DNA from: Arcobacter siniprincipis
GTDB taxonomy: Bacteria; Campylobacterota; Campylobacteria; Campylobacterales; Arcobacteraceae
Direction: 5' to 3'
Assembly: GCF_048571125.1 (NCBI RefSeq)
Contig: NZ_CP182343.1
Span: 62,001-126,000 of the forward strand
DNA: 64,000 nt
The notes beneath the pieces are model-generated. The model saw only the letters and a list, made by a program, of their open reading frames with translations, was not told where the DNA came from and did no database searches. Shown piece after piece: positions 40,574-50,338 of the stretch; position 1 is the stretch's first letter, and every line of letters starts with the position of its first letter. A program made the position numbers and the translations under genes.

Positions 40574-41948
40574 TTTTACTTCTTATTATTAATTCATTTA
40601 GTTTTGTTTCATAAAGTTTTGCAACTTCTAGGTCTGTTGATTCAAATCTTGTAACAAGTACGGGTGTTGTATTTGATGCTCTTATTAGTCCCCAACCTTG
40701 TTCAAATATTACTCTTACTCCATCAACTTCTATGATATCTAAGATTTTAGGAAAATCATCTCCTACTGTTATTAGATTTTTTTTGATTTGGTGCATTAAA
40801 TCAAATTTTTCTTCGTCTGTTGTCTCTACTTTTATCTCTTCTGTTGAATATACCTTTGGTAATGAGTCTATCTCTTTATCTATATCCATGCCATTAAAAA
40901 TAAGTTCTAAAAGTCTAAATGTAGCATAAATAGCATCATCAAAACCATAATATCTATCATTGAAAAAGATATGTCCAGATACTTCTGCTGCCATATCTGC
41001 ATTTAGCTCTTTTAGTTTTACTTTTAGGTTTGAATGCCCTGTTTTATACATAACAGCAGTGCCACTTTCATTGATTCTATCATACATGATTTGAGTACAT
41101 TTAACTTCACCAATGATTACTGGGTTTTTCATGGTTTTTGCAAAAAGCAGTGCCATGATGTCACCTTTTACATTATGATTTTTAGTTAAAAATGCAATTC
41201 TATCAGCATCTCCATCATAAGCAAAACCATACTCATAATCACCTTTTAGTTTTTCAATTACATCTTTTAGATTTTTTTCTTCACTTGGATCTGGATGATG
41301 ATTTGGAAAAGTTCCATCTGGTTCACAATATAGTGCATCATAATTTAATTCTAAGGCATCTAAAATATCTGTTAAAACAGTATCCGCAACACCATTTCCG
41401 CAATCAATAATTAGCTTTTGTTTCATACCTTTTAAGTGGGCAAATTCTGCTATCATATAGTTTTTATAGATACTTTTTACATCTATTTCTTTATATGTAT
41501 TAGCATTTTCGATAATCATATTTTCATTGTTTGTGATTTCTTCACCCATAGAATAAATATCTTCACCAAAAAATGGTGCATTGTTAATAGTTATTTTAAA
41601 GCCATTATAAGGACTTGGATTGTGGCTACCTGTTATCATCACAGAAGCATTTGGTTTCTCTCCATCAAACTCTTGAAAAGAAGCAAAATAATTAACTCCT
41701 GTTGCAACCATTCCCATACCTAAAACTTTGCAACCAGCTTTGTTAAATCCAGATGTTAAATAATTAAATAGTTCAGGTGAGTGAGTTCTTGCATCATAAC
41801 CAATAACTACCACTGGCTCTTGTACATTGGTTCTTTTTATAGTTTCTAATCCCAAAAAATAACCTATAAGTTTTGAACTTTGTTCATTTAGTTCAGCTCC
41901 TACAATTCCTCTAATGTCATACTCTCTAAAAATACTTTTATTTATCAT
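40548..41948 (-). CDS. Phosphomannomutase/phosphoglucomutase
   Basis: Interconverts hexose 1- and 6-phosphates for polysaccharide precursors. The phosphoserine motif is VMITGSHNPSPYNGFKI (about 104-120), the magnesium loop is YDGDADRIAF (about 240-249) and the sugar-specificity and phosphate loops include SGHIFFND and ASNTTPVLVTRFE. It is of usual AlgC/ManB length (466). It heads the leftward row of three genes. Confidence 0.93.
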   Translation of the reverse strand: MINKSIFREYDIRGIVGAELNEQSSKLIGYFLGLETIKRTNVQEPVVVIGYDARTHSPELFNYLTSGFNKAGCKVLGMGMVATGVNYFASFQEFDGEKPNASVMITGSHNPSPYNGFKITINNAPFFGEDIYSMGEEITNNENMIIENANTYKEIDVKSIYKNYMIAEFAHLKGMKQKLIIDCGNGVADTVLTDILDALELNYDALYCEPDGTFPNHHPDPSEEKNLKDVIEKLKGDYEYGFAYDGDADRIAFLTKNHNVKGDIMALLFAKTMKNPVIIGEVKCTQIMYDRINESGTAVMYKTGHSNLKVKLKELNADMAAEVSGHIFFNDRYYGFDDAIYATFRLLELIFNGMDIDKEIDSLPKVYSTEEIKVETTDEEKFDLMHQIKKNLITVGDDFPKILDIIEVDGVRVIFEQGWGLIRASNTTPVLVTRFESTDLEVAKLYETKLNELIIRSKNELSNSSN

Positions 41949-42056
41949 TTTCTTCGCTTTTTTATTGTGATTATATCAAAAAAGTATTTATATTACATTT
42001 GCTAGTGTTTGTATTTGTTAAAGCTAAGAGTAGTTATAATTTAAAAAAGGAAATTA

Positions 42057-42686
42057 ATGATAGAACTTACAAATCTTTACATGTTTATATTTGCTTCATT
42101 TTTATTGTGTTTGGCTCCTGGTCCTGATAATATCTATGTTTTAACCCAAGGTATGACAAAAAGTAAAAAAGCAGCTATTGTTACCACTTTAGGCTTATGC
42201 TCAGGTCTTATTATTCATACAAGTGCAGCAGCTTTTGGTATATCTGTGATTTTTAAAACTTCAGAAATAGCTTTCAATATTGTAAAATTTGCAGGTGCTG
42301 CTTATTTATTGTATATTGCTTTTCAAGCTTTCAAGTATAGAAATGAACCCCTTGATTTATCAGTGCAAAACTCATCAAATGAGCTAAAAAAACTCTATTT
42401 AAAAGGCTTCTTTATGAATATTTTAAATCCAAAGGTTTCTATATTTTTCTTGGCTTTTTTACCACAATTTGTTAGTCCTCAAAATGGAAGTGTTCCTATG
42501 CAAATGATAATTTTAGGTTTAGTTTTTATGGCTTTGACTATTATTGTCTTTTCATCTATTGGAATCGCGGGAAATCTTTTAAGTGCAAAATTAGTACAAA
42601 AACCAAGTATCGTAAAGTATATGAATATCTTGACTTCTTTTGTGTTAGGTGGATTGGCTGTAAAGTTAGCTTTATCACAAAGATAG
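42057..42686 (+). CDS. LysE-family translocator
   Basis: A second LysE/RhtB exporter in the window, 209 residues, with six membrane segments. The opening reads FLLCLAPGPDNIYVLTQGMT (about 16-35), and MNILNPKVSIFFLAFLPQF is at about 119-137. Its substrate is unknown. A strong terminator hairpin spans its stop and the proA stop. Confidence 0.88.
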   Translation: MIELTNLYMFIFASFLLCLAPGPDNIYVLTQGMTKSKKAAIVTTLGLCSGLIIHTSAAAFGISVIFKTSEIAFNIVKFAGAAYLLYIAFQAFKYRNEPLDLSVQNSSNELKKLYLKGFFMNILNPKVSIFFLAFLPQFVSPQNGSVPMQMIILGLVFMALTIIVFSSIGIAGNLLSAKLVQKPSIVKYMNILTSFVLGGLAVKLALSQR

Positions 42687-42701
42687 GAGCGTTCCTATCT
42701 T
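42680..42701. terminator. Bidirectional terminator between LysE and proA
   Basis: AAGATAGGA / TCCTATCTT, 9 bp with a four-base loop, spanning both stops. Confidence 0.7.
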
Positions 42702-43927
42702 ATTTGTCCGTTCCCATAAACTTTAAATTTGAAAGTTGTGAGATCATTTATCCCCATTGGTCCTCTTGAGTGAAGTTTATTTGTAGAAATACCAACTTCA
42801 GCTCCTAGTCCAAAAGCTCCACCATCTGTAAATCTAGTACTTGCATTTGCATATACACAAGCAGAATCTACTTCATCTAAAAACTTATTTATACTACTGT
42901 AGTTTTCACTTATTATTGCTTCTGAGTGACCCGAACCATGTTTTGCAATATGCGTTATTGCCTCATCTATATCTTTTACAACTTTTATAGATAAGATGTT
43001 TGCTAGGTATTCTGTATCATAGTCATTTTCACTTGCACTATGTATATCAATAAAATTTCTTGTAACCGCACAACCTCTTAGTTCCGTACCATTTTGCATA
43101 AATGCCTCATGTAATGGTGGCAAAATATATGCAGCTACATCTTTATGAATTAGAAGTGTTTCTAAAGCATTACATGCACTTGGTCTTGAGCATTTTGCAT
43201 TTACAGATATTGCTATTGCTTTTTCATGGTTTGCATCTTTATCAATATATGTATGGCAAACTCCCTTATCATGTTTTACAACAGGAACAGTAGCATTTTC
43301 ACTTACATATTTTATTAAGGCTTCTCCACCTCTTGGAACTATTAAGTCCACATATTTATCTTGTTTTATTAAAAAAGCTACACCTTCTCTTGAAGAATCA
43401 GGAAGTAATGAAATGGCATTTTGTGGAAGAGCATTGTCATCTAATACCTTTCGTAAAATTGTTGCTATTGCTTTATTTGAATGTTCTGCTTCTTTTCCAC
43501 CTTTTAGAACACAAACATTTCCACTTTTAAAACAAAGTGCTGCTGTGTCACTTGTAACATTTGGTCTGCTTTCATAAATGATACCTATAACTCCAATTGG
43601 AATAGAGACTTTTTGAATATTTAAACCATCTTCTGTAACCCAACCATCTAGTGTTCTTCCTACTGGTTCTTTTAGTGCTGCTATTTCTTTTATAGCTTTT
43701 GCCATAGCCATTACTCTATCACCTGTTAGAAGTAGTCTATCTTTTAATGCTTCATCTAGGTTGTTTACTCTTGCATTTTCCATATCTTTTTCATTGTGGC
43801 TAATTATATAATCGCAGTGTTCAATAATAGCTTCAGCCATTTGATTTAGAACTTTGTTTTTTATTTCACCACTAAGTGTAGAGATATGTCTGCTTGTTTT
43901 TTTTGCTTCTACTAAAAATTGTTGCAT
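42695..43927 (-). CDS. proA: Glutamate-5-semialdehyde dehydrogenase
   Basis: Reduces glutamyl phosphate in proline synthesis. The cofactor region is VCVLKGGKEAEHSNKAIA (about 138-155) and the catalytic Cys is in SRPSACNALETLLIHKD (about 247-263). The protein is of normal length. No proB is adjacent. Confidence 0.94.
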   Translation of the reverse strand: MQQFLVEAKKTSRHISTLSGEIKNKVLNQMAEAIIEHCDYIISHNEKDMENARVNNLDEALKDRLLLTGDRVMAMAKAIKEIAALKEPVGRTLDGWVTEDGLNIQKVSIPIGVIGIIYESRPNVTSDTAALCFKSGNVCVLKGGKEAEHSNKAIATILRKVLDDNALPQNAISLLPDSSREGVAFLIKQDKYVDLIVPRGGEALIKYVSENATVPVVKHDKGVCHTYIDKDANHEKAIAISVNAKCSRPSACNALETLLIHKDVAAYILPPLHEAFMQNGTELRGCAVTRNFIDIHSASENDYDTEYLANILSIKVVKDIDEAITHIAKHGSGHSEAIISENYSSINKFLDEVDSACVYANASTRFTDGGAFGLGAEVGISTNKLHSRGPMGINDLTTFKFKVYGNGQIR

Positions 43928-43980
43928 GAAACTCTCTTTTTTATATGTTATATATTTTGATTATTTTACCTAAAAAATCT

Positions 43981-45915
43981 TTAACTATTTTTCTCAATAC
44001 TTAAAATTGTATTTTTTAAAGTACTAATAACATTACTTTTATCAATCTCATTTAAATCTAAAATCAGATTGAATCCACTTTGCTCTTCTATAATTGTACT
44101 ATTACTACTATTTGAAAGTACTTCATAGGTTTGTATAGGATGAGATATTCCTTTTACATTTAATTCTTCTTTCTTAGTACATTTTACACTATCTTTAATA
44201 AACATGTATGTTTCTTTTGAGATCAAAATCTCATCGGGGCTTGCATTTGCTTCTAGCCTTGAAGCTAAATTTACAACTCCTCCTATAATCGTATAGTCAA
44301 GTCTATTTTTAGAACCAAAATTTCCAACTGTACAATAACCACTATTTATTCCCATTCTTATGTGAAAGGGTTTAGTTATTCCATCTTTTTGCCATTTAAT
44401 TCTCAATCGTCCCATCTCTTCTTTCATCTCAATAGCCATATTTATACAAGAAACTGCATCTTCCACTTTACCATTTGAAAGTGGGTCTCCAAAGAAAATC
44501 ATAATAGAATCACCTATATACTTATCTATGGTTCCTCCATGTTTTATGGCAATACTTGACATAATATCCAAGTACTCATTTAAAAGTTGAGTTAAGGATT
44601 CTGTTTCTATTGTATCTGTTAAGTCAGTAAATCCTTTGATGTCTGAGAAGAATACTGTTAGGTATTTTCTTTTTGATTCTAATTGTACATCTTGTTTTCC
44701 ACTAAAAATAGATTCAAATATTTGAGGAGAGAGATATTTTGCAAGTTTATTTGATAAATTTTCTAAAATATCTTTTTGATTTTGAATATTTATTAAAGCG
44801 GTTTGTAGTTCATTTGTTCTTATTTTTATCTTTTCTTCTAGTGTATCTTGGTTCTCTTTAATATTTTTAGACATATTATTAAATGTTTTAGCTATTTCAT
44901 TAAACTCTTTATCTTCATTTATGACTATGTTTACATTATAGTCTCCATTTTTCAATTTTTGTACACCAATTTTTAGCTTTTTGATTATTAATGTAAGTCT
45001 TGAAGTAATATACAAGGTCAAAATAAATGTAATTAAAATAATACTCATCACTAAAATAAACTCTAATGTTGATACTTTATTTAAGAATTGACTAGTAATC
45101 TCTTCTATTTTTGTTTCAATAGAAATAGAGACTTGTTTATTTTCTTTTAGTATAGAAATAAGTTTTTGTATTAATGTTTTTTCTTGATTTTCTATAAGGT
45201 TTATATTTATAGCTACTGTACCAACTTCTTTTACTGTCTTTTTGTAGTTATTAAATAAGTTTAATAAATCTTCTTCATCTTTATTTAATTCTTGCATGAT
45301 TTTATTTATAGAATTTAGCCATTTTTTGAATCTTACTTCATCTTTGTGTTGGTAAAGAGTCTCTTTACTATAATATTTCAAGTTACCAAACTCTTGGATT
45401 AATGAAAGATTATTTGTTTGAAAGATAAGGTCTTGTAATGTATTTCGTGTATCATTTTCTTTTGGATAGATATTTTTGAATAAATTATTATTGAAAATAT
45501 GTTTTTTTTGAAAATTATATACTTCATCAAAAATTAATTCAATAGTATGTTCATTTACAAATAGTTTATTTAAATAGTTTGTAATATATTTATTTTGACG
45601 AATATTAGTTAGAATACTATCTACAAAATCTTTTTCATTTTTTTTAAGAATTTCACTTTTTAAATGTTCAAAGTTTTTTTCATAAGCGTTGAAATTCTTT
45701 TTTATTTCATTTAAATTATTGCTGGAGTTTTCTACTGTTGCTAAATTAATAAGTTCATTCATATCTTCTTGGATAATGATTAATTTTGAAACTTCCTTTG
45801 CAAAACTAGAGTTCTCTTTCATGTGATATGTTGTTATTAAACTAAGAGAACTAATAGAAAGAATAAATAGGATTAAAACTATAAAACTATAAATTACTTT
45901 TTTTCTTATATTCAT
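43981..45915 (-). CDS. Membrane adenylate/guanylate cyclase with HAMP
   Basis: Class III nucleotide cyclase. A first TM segment (about 8-27), a large helical periplasmic part and a second TM (about 285-305) precede a HAMP region and a coiled coil. The catalytic domain is about 420-600: VFFSDIKGFTDLTDTIETES (first metal Asp), KYIGDSIMIFFGDP (second metal) and GGVVNLASRLEANASPDEIL (transition-state Asn/Arg). Whether it makes cAMP or cGMP is not clear. It has no linked gene. Confidence 0.9.
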   Translation of the reverse strand: MNIRKKVIYSFIVLILFILSISSLSLITTYHMKENSSFAKEVSKLIIIQEDMNELINLATVENSSNNLNEIKKNFNAYEKNFEHLKSEILKKNEKDFVDSILTNIRQNKYITNYLNKLFVNEHTIELIFDEVYNFQKKHIFNNNLFKNIYPKENDTRNTLQDLIFQTNNLSLIQEFGNLKYYSKETLYQHKDEVRFKKWLNSINKIMQELNKDEEDLLNLFNNYKKTVKEVGTVAININLIENQEKTLIQKLISILKENKQVSISIETKIEEITSQFLNKVSTLEFILVMSIILITFILTLYITSRLTLIIKKLKIGVQKLKNGDYNVNIVINEDKEFNEIAKTFNNMSKNIKENQDTLEEKIKIRTNELQTALINIQNQKDILENLSNKLAKYLSPQIFESIFSGKQDVQLESKRKYLTVFFSDIKGFTDLTDTIETESLTQLLNEYLDIMSSIAIKHGGTIDKYIGDSIMIFFGDPLSNGKVEDAVSCINMAIEMKEEMGRLRIKWQKDGITKPFHIRMGINSGYCTVGNFGSKNRLDYTIIGGVVNLASRLEANASPDEILISKETYMFIKDSVKCTKKEELNVKGISHPIQTYEVLSNSSNSTIIEEQSGFNLILDLNEIDKSNVISTLKNTILSIEKNS

Positions 45916-45953
45916 AGAGTCTCTTTATTTTGGAATAATTAGACTCTATAATA

Positions 45954-46928
45954 TTATATTTTTACTAAAAATCTCCCTGAAGCTTTACCCGCAAGTAATG
46001 CATCATATGCATCTTTTATCTCATCCAAAGATATTTCATTTGTAAGTTGTGCTAAATTTTCTATTTTAAAATCACTTGCAATTTTTTCCCAAGCAGCAAT
46101 TTTTTTCTCAATTTTGCATTCAACTGAATCAATACCAATAAGTCTAACACCTCTTAAAATAAATGGAAATACATTTGTATTTAATGCAAAAGAAGAAGTT
46201 AATCCACAACAAGTAACCACTCCATCATATCTAACTATTTTTAATGCTTCTGCTAAAATATTTCCACCAACTGTATCAATTACTCCATCAAACTTTTCAC
46301 TTCCCATTGGTCTTTTATTTTCAACATCAAAGTCACCTCTTAGGATAACTTCACTTGCACCTAAATCTTTTAAGAATGGTATTTTATCCTCTTTACCACT
46401 AATCGCAGTTGTATTAAATCCAAGTTTATGTAATATACTTATTGCAATACTCCCAACTCCACCTGTAGCTCCTGTAACTAAAATATTTCCTTCTGTAATT
46501 CCATTATTAAGTAATTCATTTACACTTAAAGCAGCTGTTAATCCAGCTGTTCCATAAGTCATGATTTCCTTGTCTGTTATATTATCTGGAATCTTAACTA
46601 CCCAAGAATCTGGAACTTTAACAAACTCTTGATGACCACCATCTGTATTCATACCAAGGTCATAACCAGTTACTAAAACTTTTTCTCCTACAGAAAATTT
46701 ATTTGAGTTTGACTCTTCAACTACACCTGCAACATCAATACCTGTTACGTGAGGAAAATTTCTAGTTACTCCTGGGTTTCCAACTGAACTTAATGCATCT
46801 TTGTAATTAAGTGAAGAGTATGTCGCTTTTATTAAAACTTCATTTTCTCCAATTGAAGGGATGTCTATTTCTTTTAATCCTGATTGAAATTTTTTATCTT
46901 CTAATTTTTCTACTATATATGCTTTCAT
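45954..46928 (-). CDS. acuI: Acrylyl-CoA reductase (YhdH/AcuI-type)
   Basis: A zinc-free quinone-oxidoreductase-family enzyme that reduces acryloyl-CoA to propionyl-CoA with NADPH. The opening ALSSVGNPGVTRNFPHVTGI (about 44-63) and the Rossmann motif VTGATGGVGSIAISILHKLG (about 151-170) are family marks. Length 324 is that of YhdH. It follows the DMSP lyase gene in the same direction with a 42-bp operator-like repeat between, so it should detoxify products of acrylate. The acryloyl-CoA role is from family and context. Confidence 0.88.
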   Translation of the reverse strand: MKAYIVEKLEDKKFQSGLKEIDIPSIGENEVLIKATYSSLNYKDALSSVGNPGVTRNFPHVTGIDVAGVVEESNSNKFSVGEKVLVTGYDLGMNTDGGHQEFVKVPDSWVVKIPDNITDKEIMTYGTAGLTAALSVNELLNNGITEGNILVTGATGGVGSIAISILHKLGFNTTAISGKEDKIPFLKDLGASEVILRGDFDVENKRPMGSEKFDGVIDTVGGNILAEALKIVRYDGVVTCCGLTSSFALNTNVFPFILRGVRLIGIDSVECKIEKKIAAWEKIASDFKIENLAQLTNEISLDEIKDAYDALLAGKASGRFLVKI

Positions 46929-46976
46929 AATTATCCTTTGTTTTTTTTAGTTTATCATAAATATTATCTTCTAGCA

Positions 46977-47018
46977 AGAACTTACAAAAAAGAAATGTAC
47001 TATCTAAAAAGATACTAT
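46977..47018. promoter_or_regulatory. 42-bp repeat, copy A (dddY-acuI gap)
   Basis: This matches copy B (48356-48397) at 37 of 42 positions, with the five differences at positions 10, 15, 16, 26 and 27. It contains TATCTAAAAAGATA, a perfect small palindrome. It ends at the dddY stop codon and lies 49 bases before acuI, as an operator or promoter for acuI would. Confidence 0.72.
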
Positions 47019-48298
47019 TACCATTTTGTGTGTGTTAATTCACATTGAATCATCTCGCCTCTTTTCGCAGGTGTATTAGGATTTTTTGCTGATTCACACA
47101 ATAATGTTGTTCCATAATCATTTCTTTTATCATTGGCATTACTTCTTGCCCAAACCGATACTATTGCTCTTTCTTCTGGTTTTGCTTCACAATTTCCATC
47201 AACTTCAAAAGCATGTATTGTATTTTGGTGAAAATACATAAGTGGATCTTTTTTATAACTACTATCTAGCCACATATCATGCTCATGTGCTTGTCCTGAA
47301 TCAAATTGAACTTTTCTCATTTTGTCAGTTACTTCTACAGTTTTTAATAAAGGTGAGTCTTCTCTTATTGCAAAACTTTTAAACTCTTTTACACAAGCTG
47401 GAACTCTCATATTATAATAAATCTCTGAAATAGCATGGTTGTGATATGGGTAAAAAGTATTAACAGATTGAACTGTCATACCCACTTCTGCACCTACTTC
47501 TTGTCCATTTATTTTTTCAACTCTTAGTAAACCCCATGGTCCAAATACTTCCCCATATGCATAACCTCCTCGTATATTTAAGAAGTTTTTTTCATTTCGT
47601 TTGCTCTCTTCTGCATACATTGGAAACCAACCAACCGATGCCCAAAGATTTGGAAGTGAGTTAGCACTAATATCATAAGGGAAAACTAAAGGCATTTTTA
47701 CTTCATCTCCTGTTACCATTTTATAGAAGTTCTTTGTAAATTCAAGTCCTAATTTTTTTACTTCTTTATTCTTCACTTTTTTGTTAAAAAACTCTTCATA
47801 AGTAGTTCTTTTTAGCCATTTTGCAACTGGAGATTTTTCTTCTAACTCTCCTCCTGGACTATATATCCAATTTACATCTTCCCTTGCACTAAAGCAGGCT
47901 TTTGCTTTATCTGGATTATTTATAACTTGATAAATATTTTTTACCATTAACTTCATATCTCTTCTATCCATAATACACATTTTTTTGATACCTGCACTTG
48001 TGTCATACATTGCTTCATCGGAATTTCGGCAATTATTCTCCTTAGAATTAGTTAAGGCAATTGCATAAGCATTTAAATACTTTAATGTTTCATCCCAAAG
48101 GATGTCTACATATTTTTGTTCTTCTTTCGAATACTTAGTTGTTGTTCCAAGACATTCAAAGTTTGCGTTTAAAATATCTTTTTTATCCAAGAAAGTTGGT
48201 AAATCACCTGCTTTTGCATTTGTCATTAATACAAAAGAAACTAGTATCATACTTCCCCATTTGATACAGTTGTCTTTTAAAATCTTTACATGTCCCAT
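47018..48298 (-). CDS. dddY: DddY, periplasmic DMSP lyase
   Basis: Cleaves dimethylsulfoniopropionate to dimethyl sulfide and acrylate. A signal peptide (ending NAKA, near 31) directs it to the periplasm. The cupin motif YPYHNHAISEIYYNM has the two His, Glu and Tyr spacing (H, +2 H, +6 E, +8 Y) of the metal ligands and catalytic Tyr of the known DddY structure, and a later FHQNTIHAF offers the third His. Length 426 and the all-helical N-terminal part fit DddY and no other lyase. It is followed by acuI and divergent from an HxlR regulator. Confidence 0.93.
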   Translation of the reverse strand: MGHVKILKDNCIKWGSMILVSFVLMTNAKAGDLPTFLDKKDILNANFECLGTTTKYSKEEQKYVDILWDETLKYLNAYAIALTNSKENNCRNSDEAMYDTSAGIKKMCIMDRRDMKLMVKNIYQVINNPDKAKACFSAREDVNWIYSPGGELEEKSPVAKWLKRTTYEEFFNKKVKNKEVKKLGLEFTKNFYKMVTGDEVKMPLVFPYDISANSLPNLWASVGWFPMYAEESKRNEKNFLNIRGGYAYGEVFGPWGLLRVEKINGQEVGAEVGMTVQSVNTFYPYHNHAISEIYYNMRVPACVKEFKSFAIREDSPLLKTVEVTDKMRKVQFDSGQAHEHDMWLDSSYKKDPLMYFHQNTIHAFEVDGNCEAKPEERAIVSVWARSNANDKRNDYGTTLLCESAKNPNTPAKRGEMIQCELTHTKW

Positions 48299-48355
48299 TT
48301 TTACTCCTTTAAAGTTAACATTTAGAAAGTTTAGTTAAAATGTGTTAAAAGGTCA

Positions 48356-48397
48356 AGAACTTACTAAAAGTAAATGTACTTACTAAAAAGATACTAT
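48356..48397. promoter_or_regulatory. 42-bp repeat, copy B (dddY-hxlR gap)
   Basis: It lies in the divergent gap 10 bases before the HxlR ATG and 58 bases before dddY. It contains TTACTAAAAGTAA, an inverted repeat of TTACT around three A. A likely operator for the HxlR-type regulator beside it. Confidence 0.72.
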
Positions 48398-48407
48398 GGA
48401 GTGAACA

Positions 48408-48752
48408 ATGACTAAAAGAATTGATAAAGATTTTCAAGAAATTATTGAAAAATGTCCTGTAGAAACAGCACTTGATGCTTTAGCTGGAAAGTGGAAAATA
48501 CTAATTTTATGGTATTTAAAAAGTGAAACAAAAAGATTTAGTGAATTACAAAGACTTCTTCCAAGAACGACACAAAAGATGTTGATACAAAAGTTAAGAG
48601 AGTTAGAAGAAGATGGAATAGTTCATCGTGAAGTTTATCCTGTCGTTCCACCAAAGGTTGAATATTCCTTGACTGATTATGGGAAAACATTAAAACCAAT
48701 ATTAAAACAACTATATTTGTGGGGTGAAATTCATAAAAACAAGGATTTATAA
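48408..48752 (+). CDS. HxlR-family transcriptional regulator
   Basis: A MarR-like winged helix protein of 114 residues. The family signature CPVETALDALAGKWKILILW is at about 15-34, with the conserved first cysteine used for redox or electrophile sensing in relatives. It is divergent from dddY and its start lies 10 bases beyond the 42-bp repeat. I infer that it controls dddY and acuI, perhaps sensing acrylate as an electrophile. That link has not been seen before by me. Confidence 0.9.
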   Translation: MTKRIDKDFQEIIEKCPVETALDALAGKWKILILWYLKSETKRFSELQRLLPRTTQKMLIQKLRELEEDGIVHREVYPVVPPKVEYSLTDYGKTLKPILKQLYLWGEIHKNKDL

Positions 48753-48753
48753 A

Positions 48754-49446
48754 TTAGATATCTTTTCTTTTTAGTGTGAAGTATATTATTGCACTAATCC
48801 CTGCACTTGATAAAACCATAGTCATAATCATGATTTGATATCTAACCGCAATCAAAGGGTCAATACCAGAGAGTATTTGCCCTGTCATCATTCCAGGTAG
48901 GGAAACCAGTCCAACTGCAAGTAAAGAGTTTATTTGGGGTATTAAACAGGCATTAAAGGCTACTTCTCTTGCTTTCTCAAAAGAAACATCTCTACTTAGT
49001 TCTTTTTCATACCTTTCAATTGCTAAAGATAGTGCATTCATTGTATTTGCAAATATCATTCCTGCTATTGGTATTACATATCTTGGTTCATAAAGAGTAT
49101 GTAAGTCAAGTACAAAAGCTATGATTAAAATAAGATGTATTATTCCAGATATTGCAATTGATAAAAATATTTTGCTGTAGTGATTAAGTGATTTATCTTG
49201 GGTATTTCTTAAAGCAATCCAAGTTGATACTGTAATCATAAAAATTATGATTAATAAACCAACAAAATCATTTTTTTCTTTAAACAAATAAATTAAGAAA
49301 TACCCTATTATTAGAAGTTGTATTACCATTCTAATAGTGGAGGTGATTATCTCATATTTTTCATTTGTCCATTTTTTATAATAATACCACACAATAAAAA
49401 GGGGTAAAATTGAATAGGCTAAATGAGTAAAAGGGATTATTTGCAT
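48754..49446 (-). CDS. FetB-like ABC permease (UPF0014)
   Basis: An inner-membrane protein of 230 residues with about six to seven segments, of the YbbM/FetB type. The conserved cytoplasmic stretch SLAIERYEKELSRDVSFEKA and the GMMTGQILSG motif are visible. FetB with an ATPase FetA exports iron in relatives, but no ATPase gene is adjacent here. It overlaps nothing but lies one base after gpsA, with which it shares a leftward row. Confidence 0.8.
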   Translation of the reverse strand: MQIIPFTHLAYSILPLFIVWYYYKKWTNEKYEIITSTIRMVIQLLIIGYFLIYLFKEKNDFVGLLIIIFMITVSTWIALRNTQDKSLNHYSKIFLSIAISGIIHLILIIAFVLDLHTLYEPRYVIPIAGMIFANTMNALSLAIERYEKELSRDVSFEKAREVAFNACLIPQINSLLAVGLVSLPGMMTGQILSGIDPLIAVRYQIMIMTMVLSSAGISAIIYFTLKRKDI

Positions 49447-49447
49447 T

Positions 49448-50338
49448 TTAACTTTTTAATAAGTCTTTTAAACTATCTATTGGTTCTTTGCCATCAAGTA
49501 TTTTTTTTACTTCATTTGCTATTGGCGTATAGATATTGTATTGTTTGGATAGTCTATATATAGCTTCTGCTGTTTTAACACCTTCTGCTACTTCTCCCAA
49601 CTCTTCTAAAATCTCTTCAAGTTTTTTATTTTGTGCTAAGCCTAGCCCTACTCTATAGTTTCTACTCATAGTAGAACTAGCTGTTAAAAATAGATCACCT
49701 GCTCCACTTAATCCTAAAAAAGTAGATTTTTTTGCCCCAAACTCTTTACCAAATCTTGCCATTTCTACTAAGCCTCTAGAAATCAAAGAGGCTCTTGCAT
49801 TATTTCCAAGTTTTAAGCCATCACAAATACCACTTGCTATAGCTAATACATTTTTATAAGCACCTGCTATTTCTGCACCAATTATATCTTTTGAGTGGTA
49901 AGTTTTTAAATATTCTGGAAAAAATTGGCTAAATTCATCATATAATTTTTTTGATTTTGAGTTTATAACTATTGCTGCTGGTAAGGCTTTTATAACTTCT
50001 GCTGCAAAAGAAGGACCTGAAATAAAACCAATATTTTTGTTTGGTACAAACTTTTCATATATTTCATTAAGAAATTTTCCACTTGATGCTTCAATCCCTT
50101 TGGATGCTACAAGTACTTTTTGTCCTTTATAAATAAAGTTTTCTTTTAACCAATTTTTTATCTCTTGGGCTGGAATAGCTATTATTAGGTATTCACATTC
50201 CATTGCAGTTTTTAAATCAACAAAGTTTTTAATATCCTTTTTTGTTCTTGATGTTATATAAACTTCTTGTTTTAAACTAAGAGCAAAATGTAAGGCTTGC
50301 CCCCATTTCCCTGCTCCTATTACTGCGATTCTTTTCAT
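49448..50338 (-). CDS. gpsA: NAD(P)-dependent glycerol-3-phosphate dehydrogenase
   Basis: Makes sn-glycerol 3-phosphate for phospholipid synthesis. The NAD motif IGAGKWGQAL (about 6-15) and the active-site region GAEIAGAYKNVLAIASGICDG (split here as AEIAGAYKNVLAIASGI, about 155-171) with catalytic Lys are present. Length 296 is slightly short. The FetB-like gene follows by one base. Confidence 0.93.
   Translation of the reverse strand: MKRIAVIGAGKWGQALHFALSLKQEVYITSRTKKDIKNFVDLKTAMECEYLIIAIPAQEIKNWLKENFIYKGQKVLVASKGIEASSGKFLNEIYEKFVPNKNIGFISGPSFAAEVIKALPAAIVINSKSKKLYDEFSQFFPEYLKTYHSKDIIGAEIAGAYKNVLAIASGICDGLKLGNNARASLISRGLVEMARFGKEFGAKKSTFLGLSGAGDLFLTASSTMSRNYRVGLGLAQNKKLEEILEELGEVAEGVKTAEAIYRLSKQYNIYTPIANEVKKILDGKEPIDSLKDLLKS

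Noticed and set aside
33982..42686. Two LysE genes as a recent duplication
   Set aside because: Their sequences differ widely apart from family motifs, and their neighbours are unrelated.
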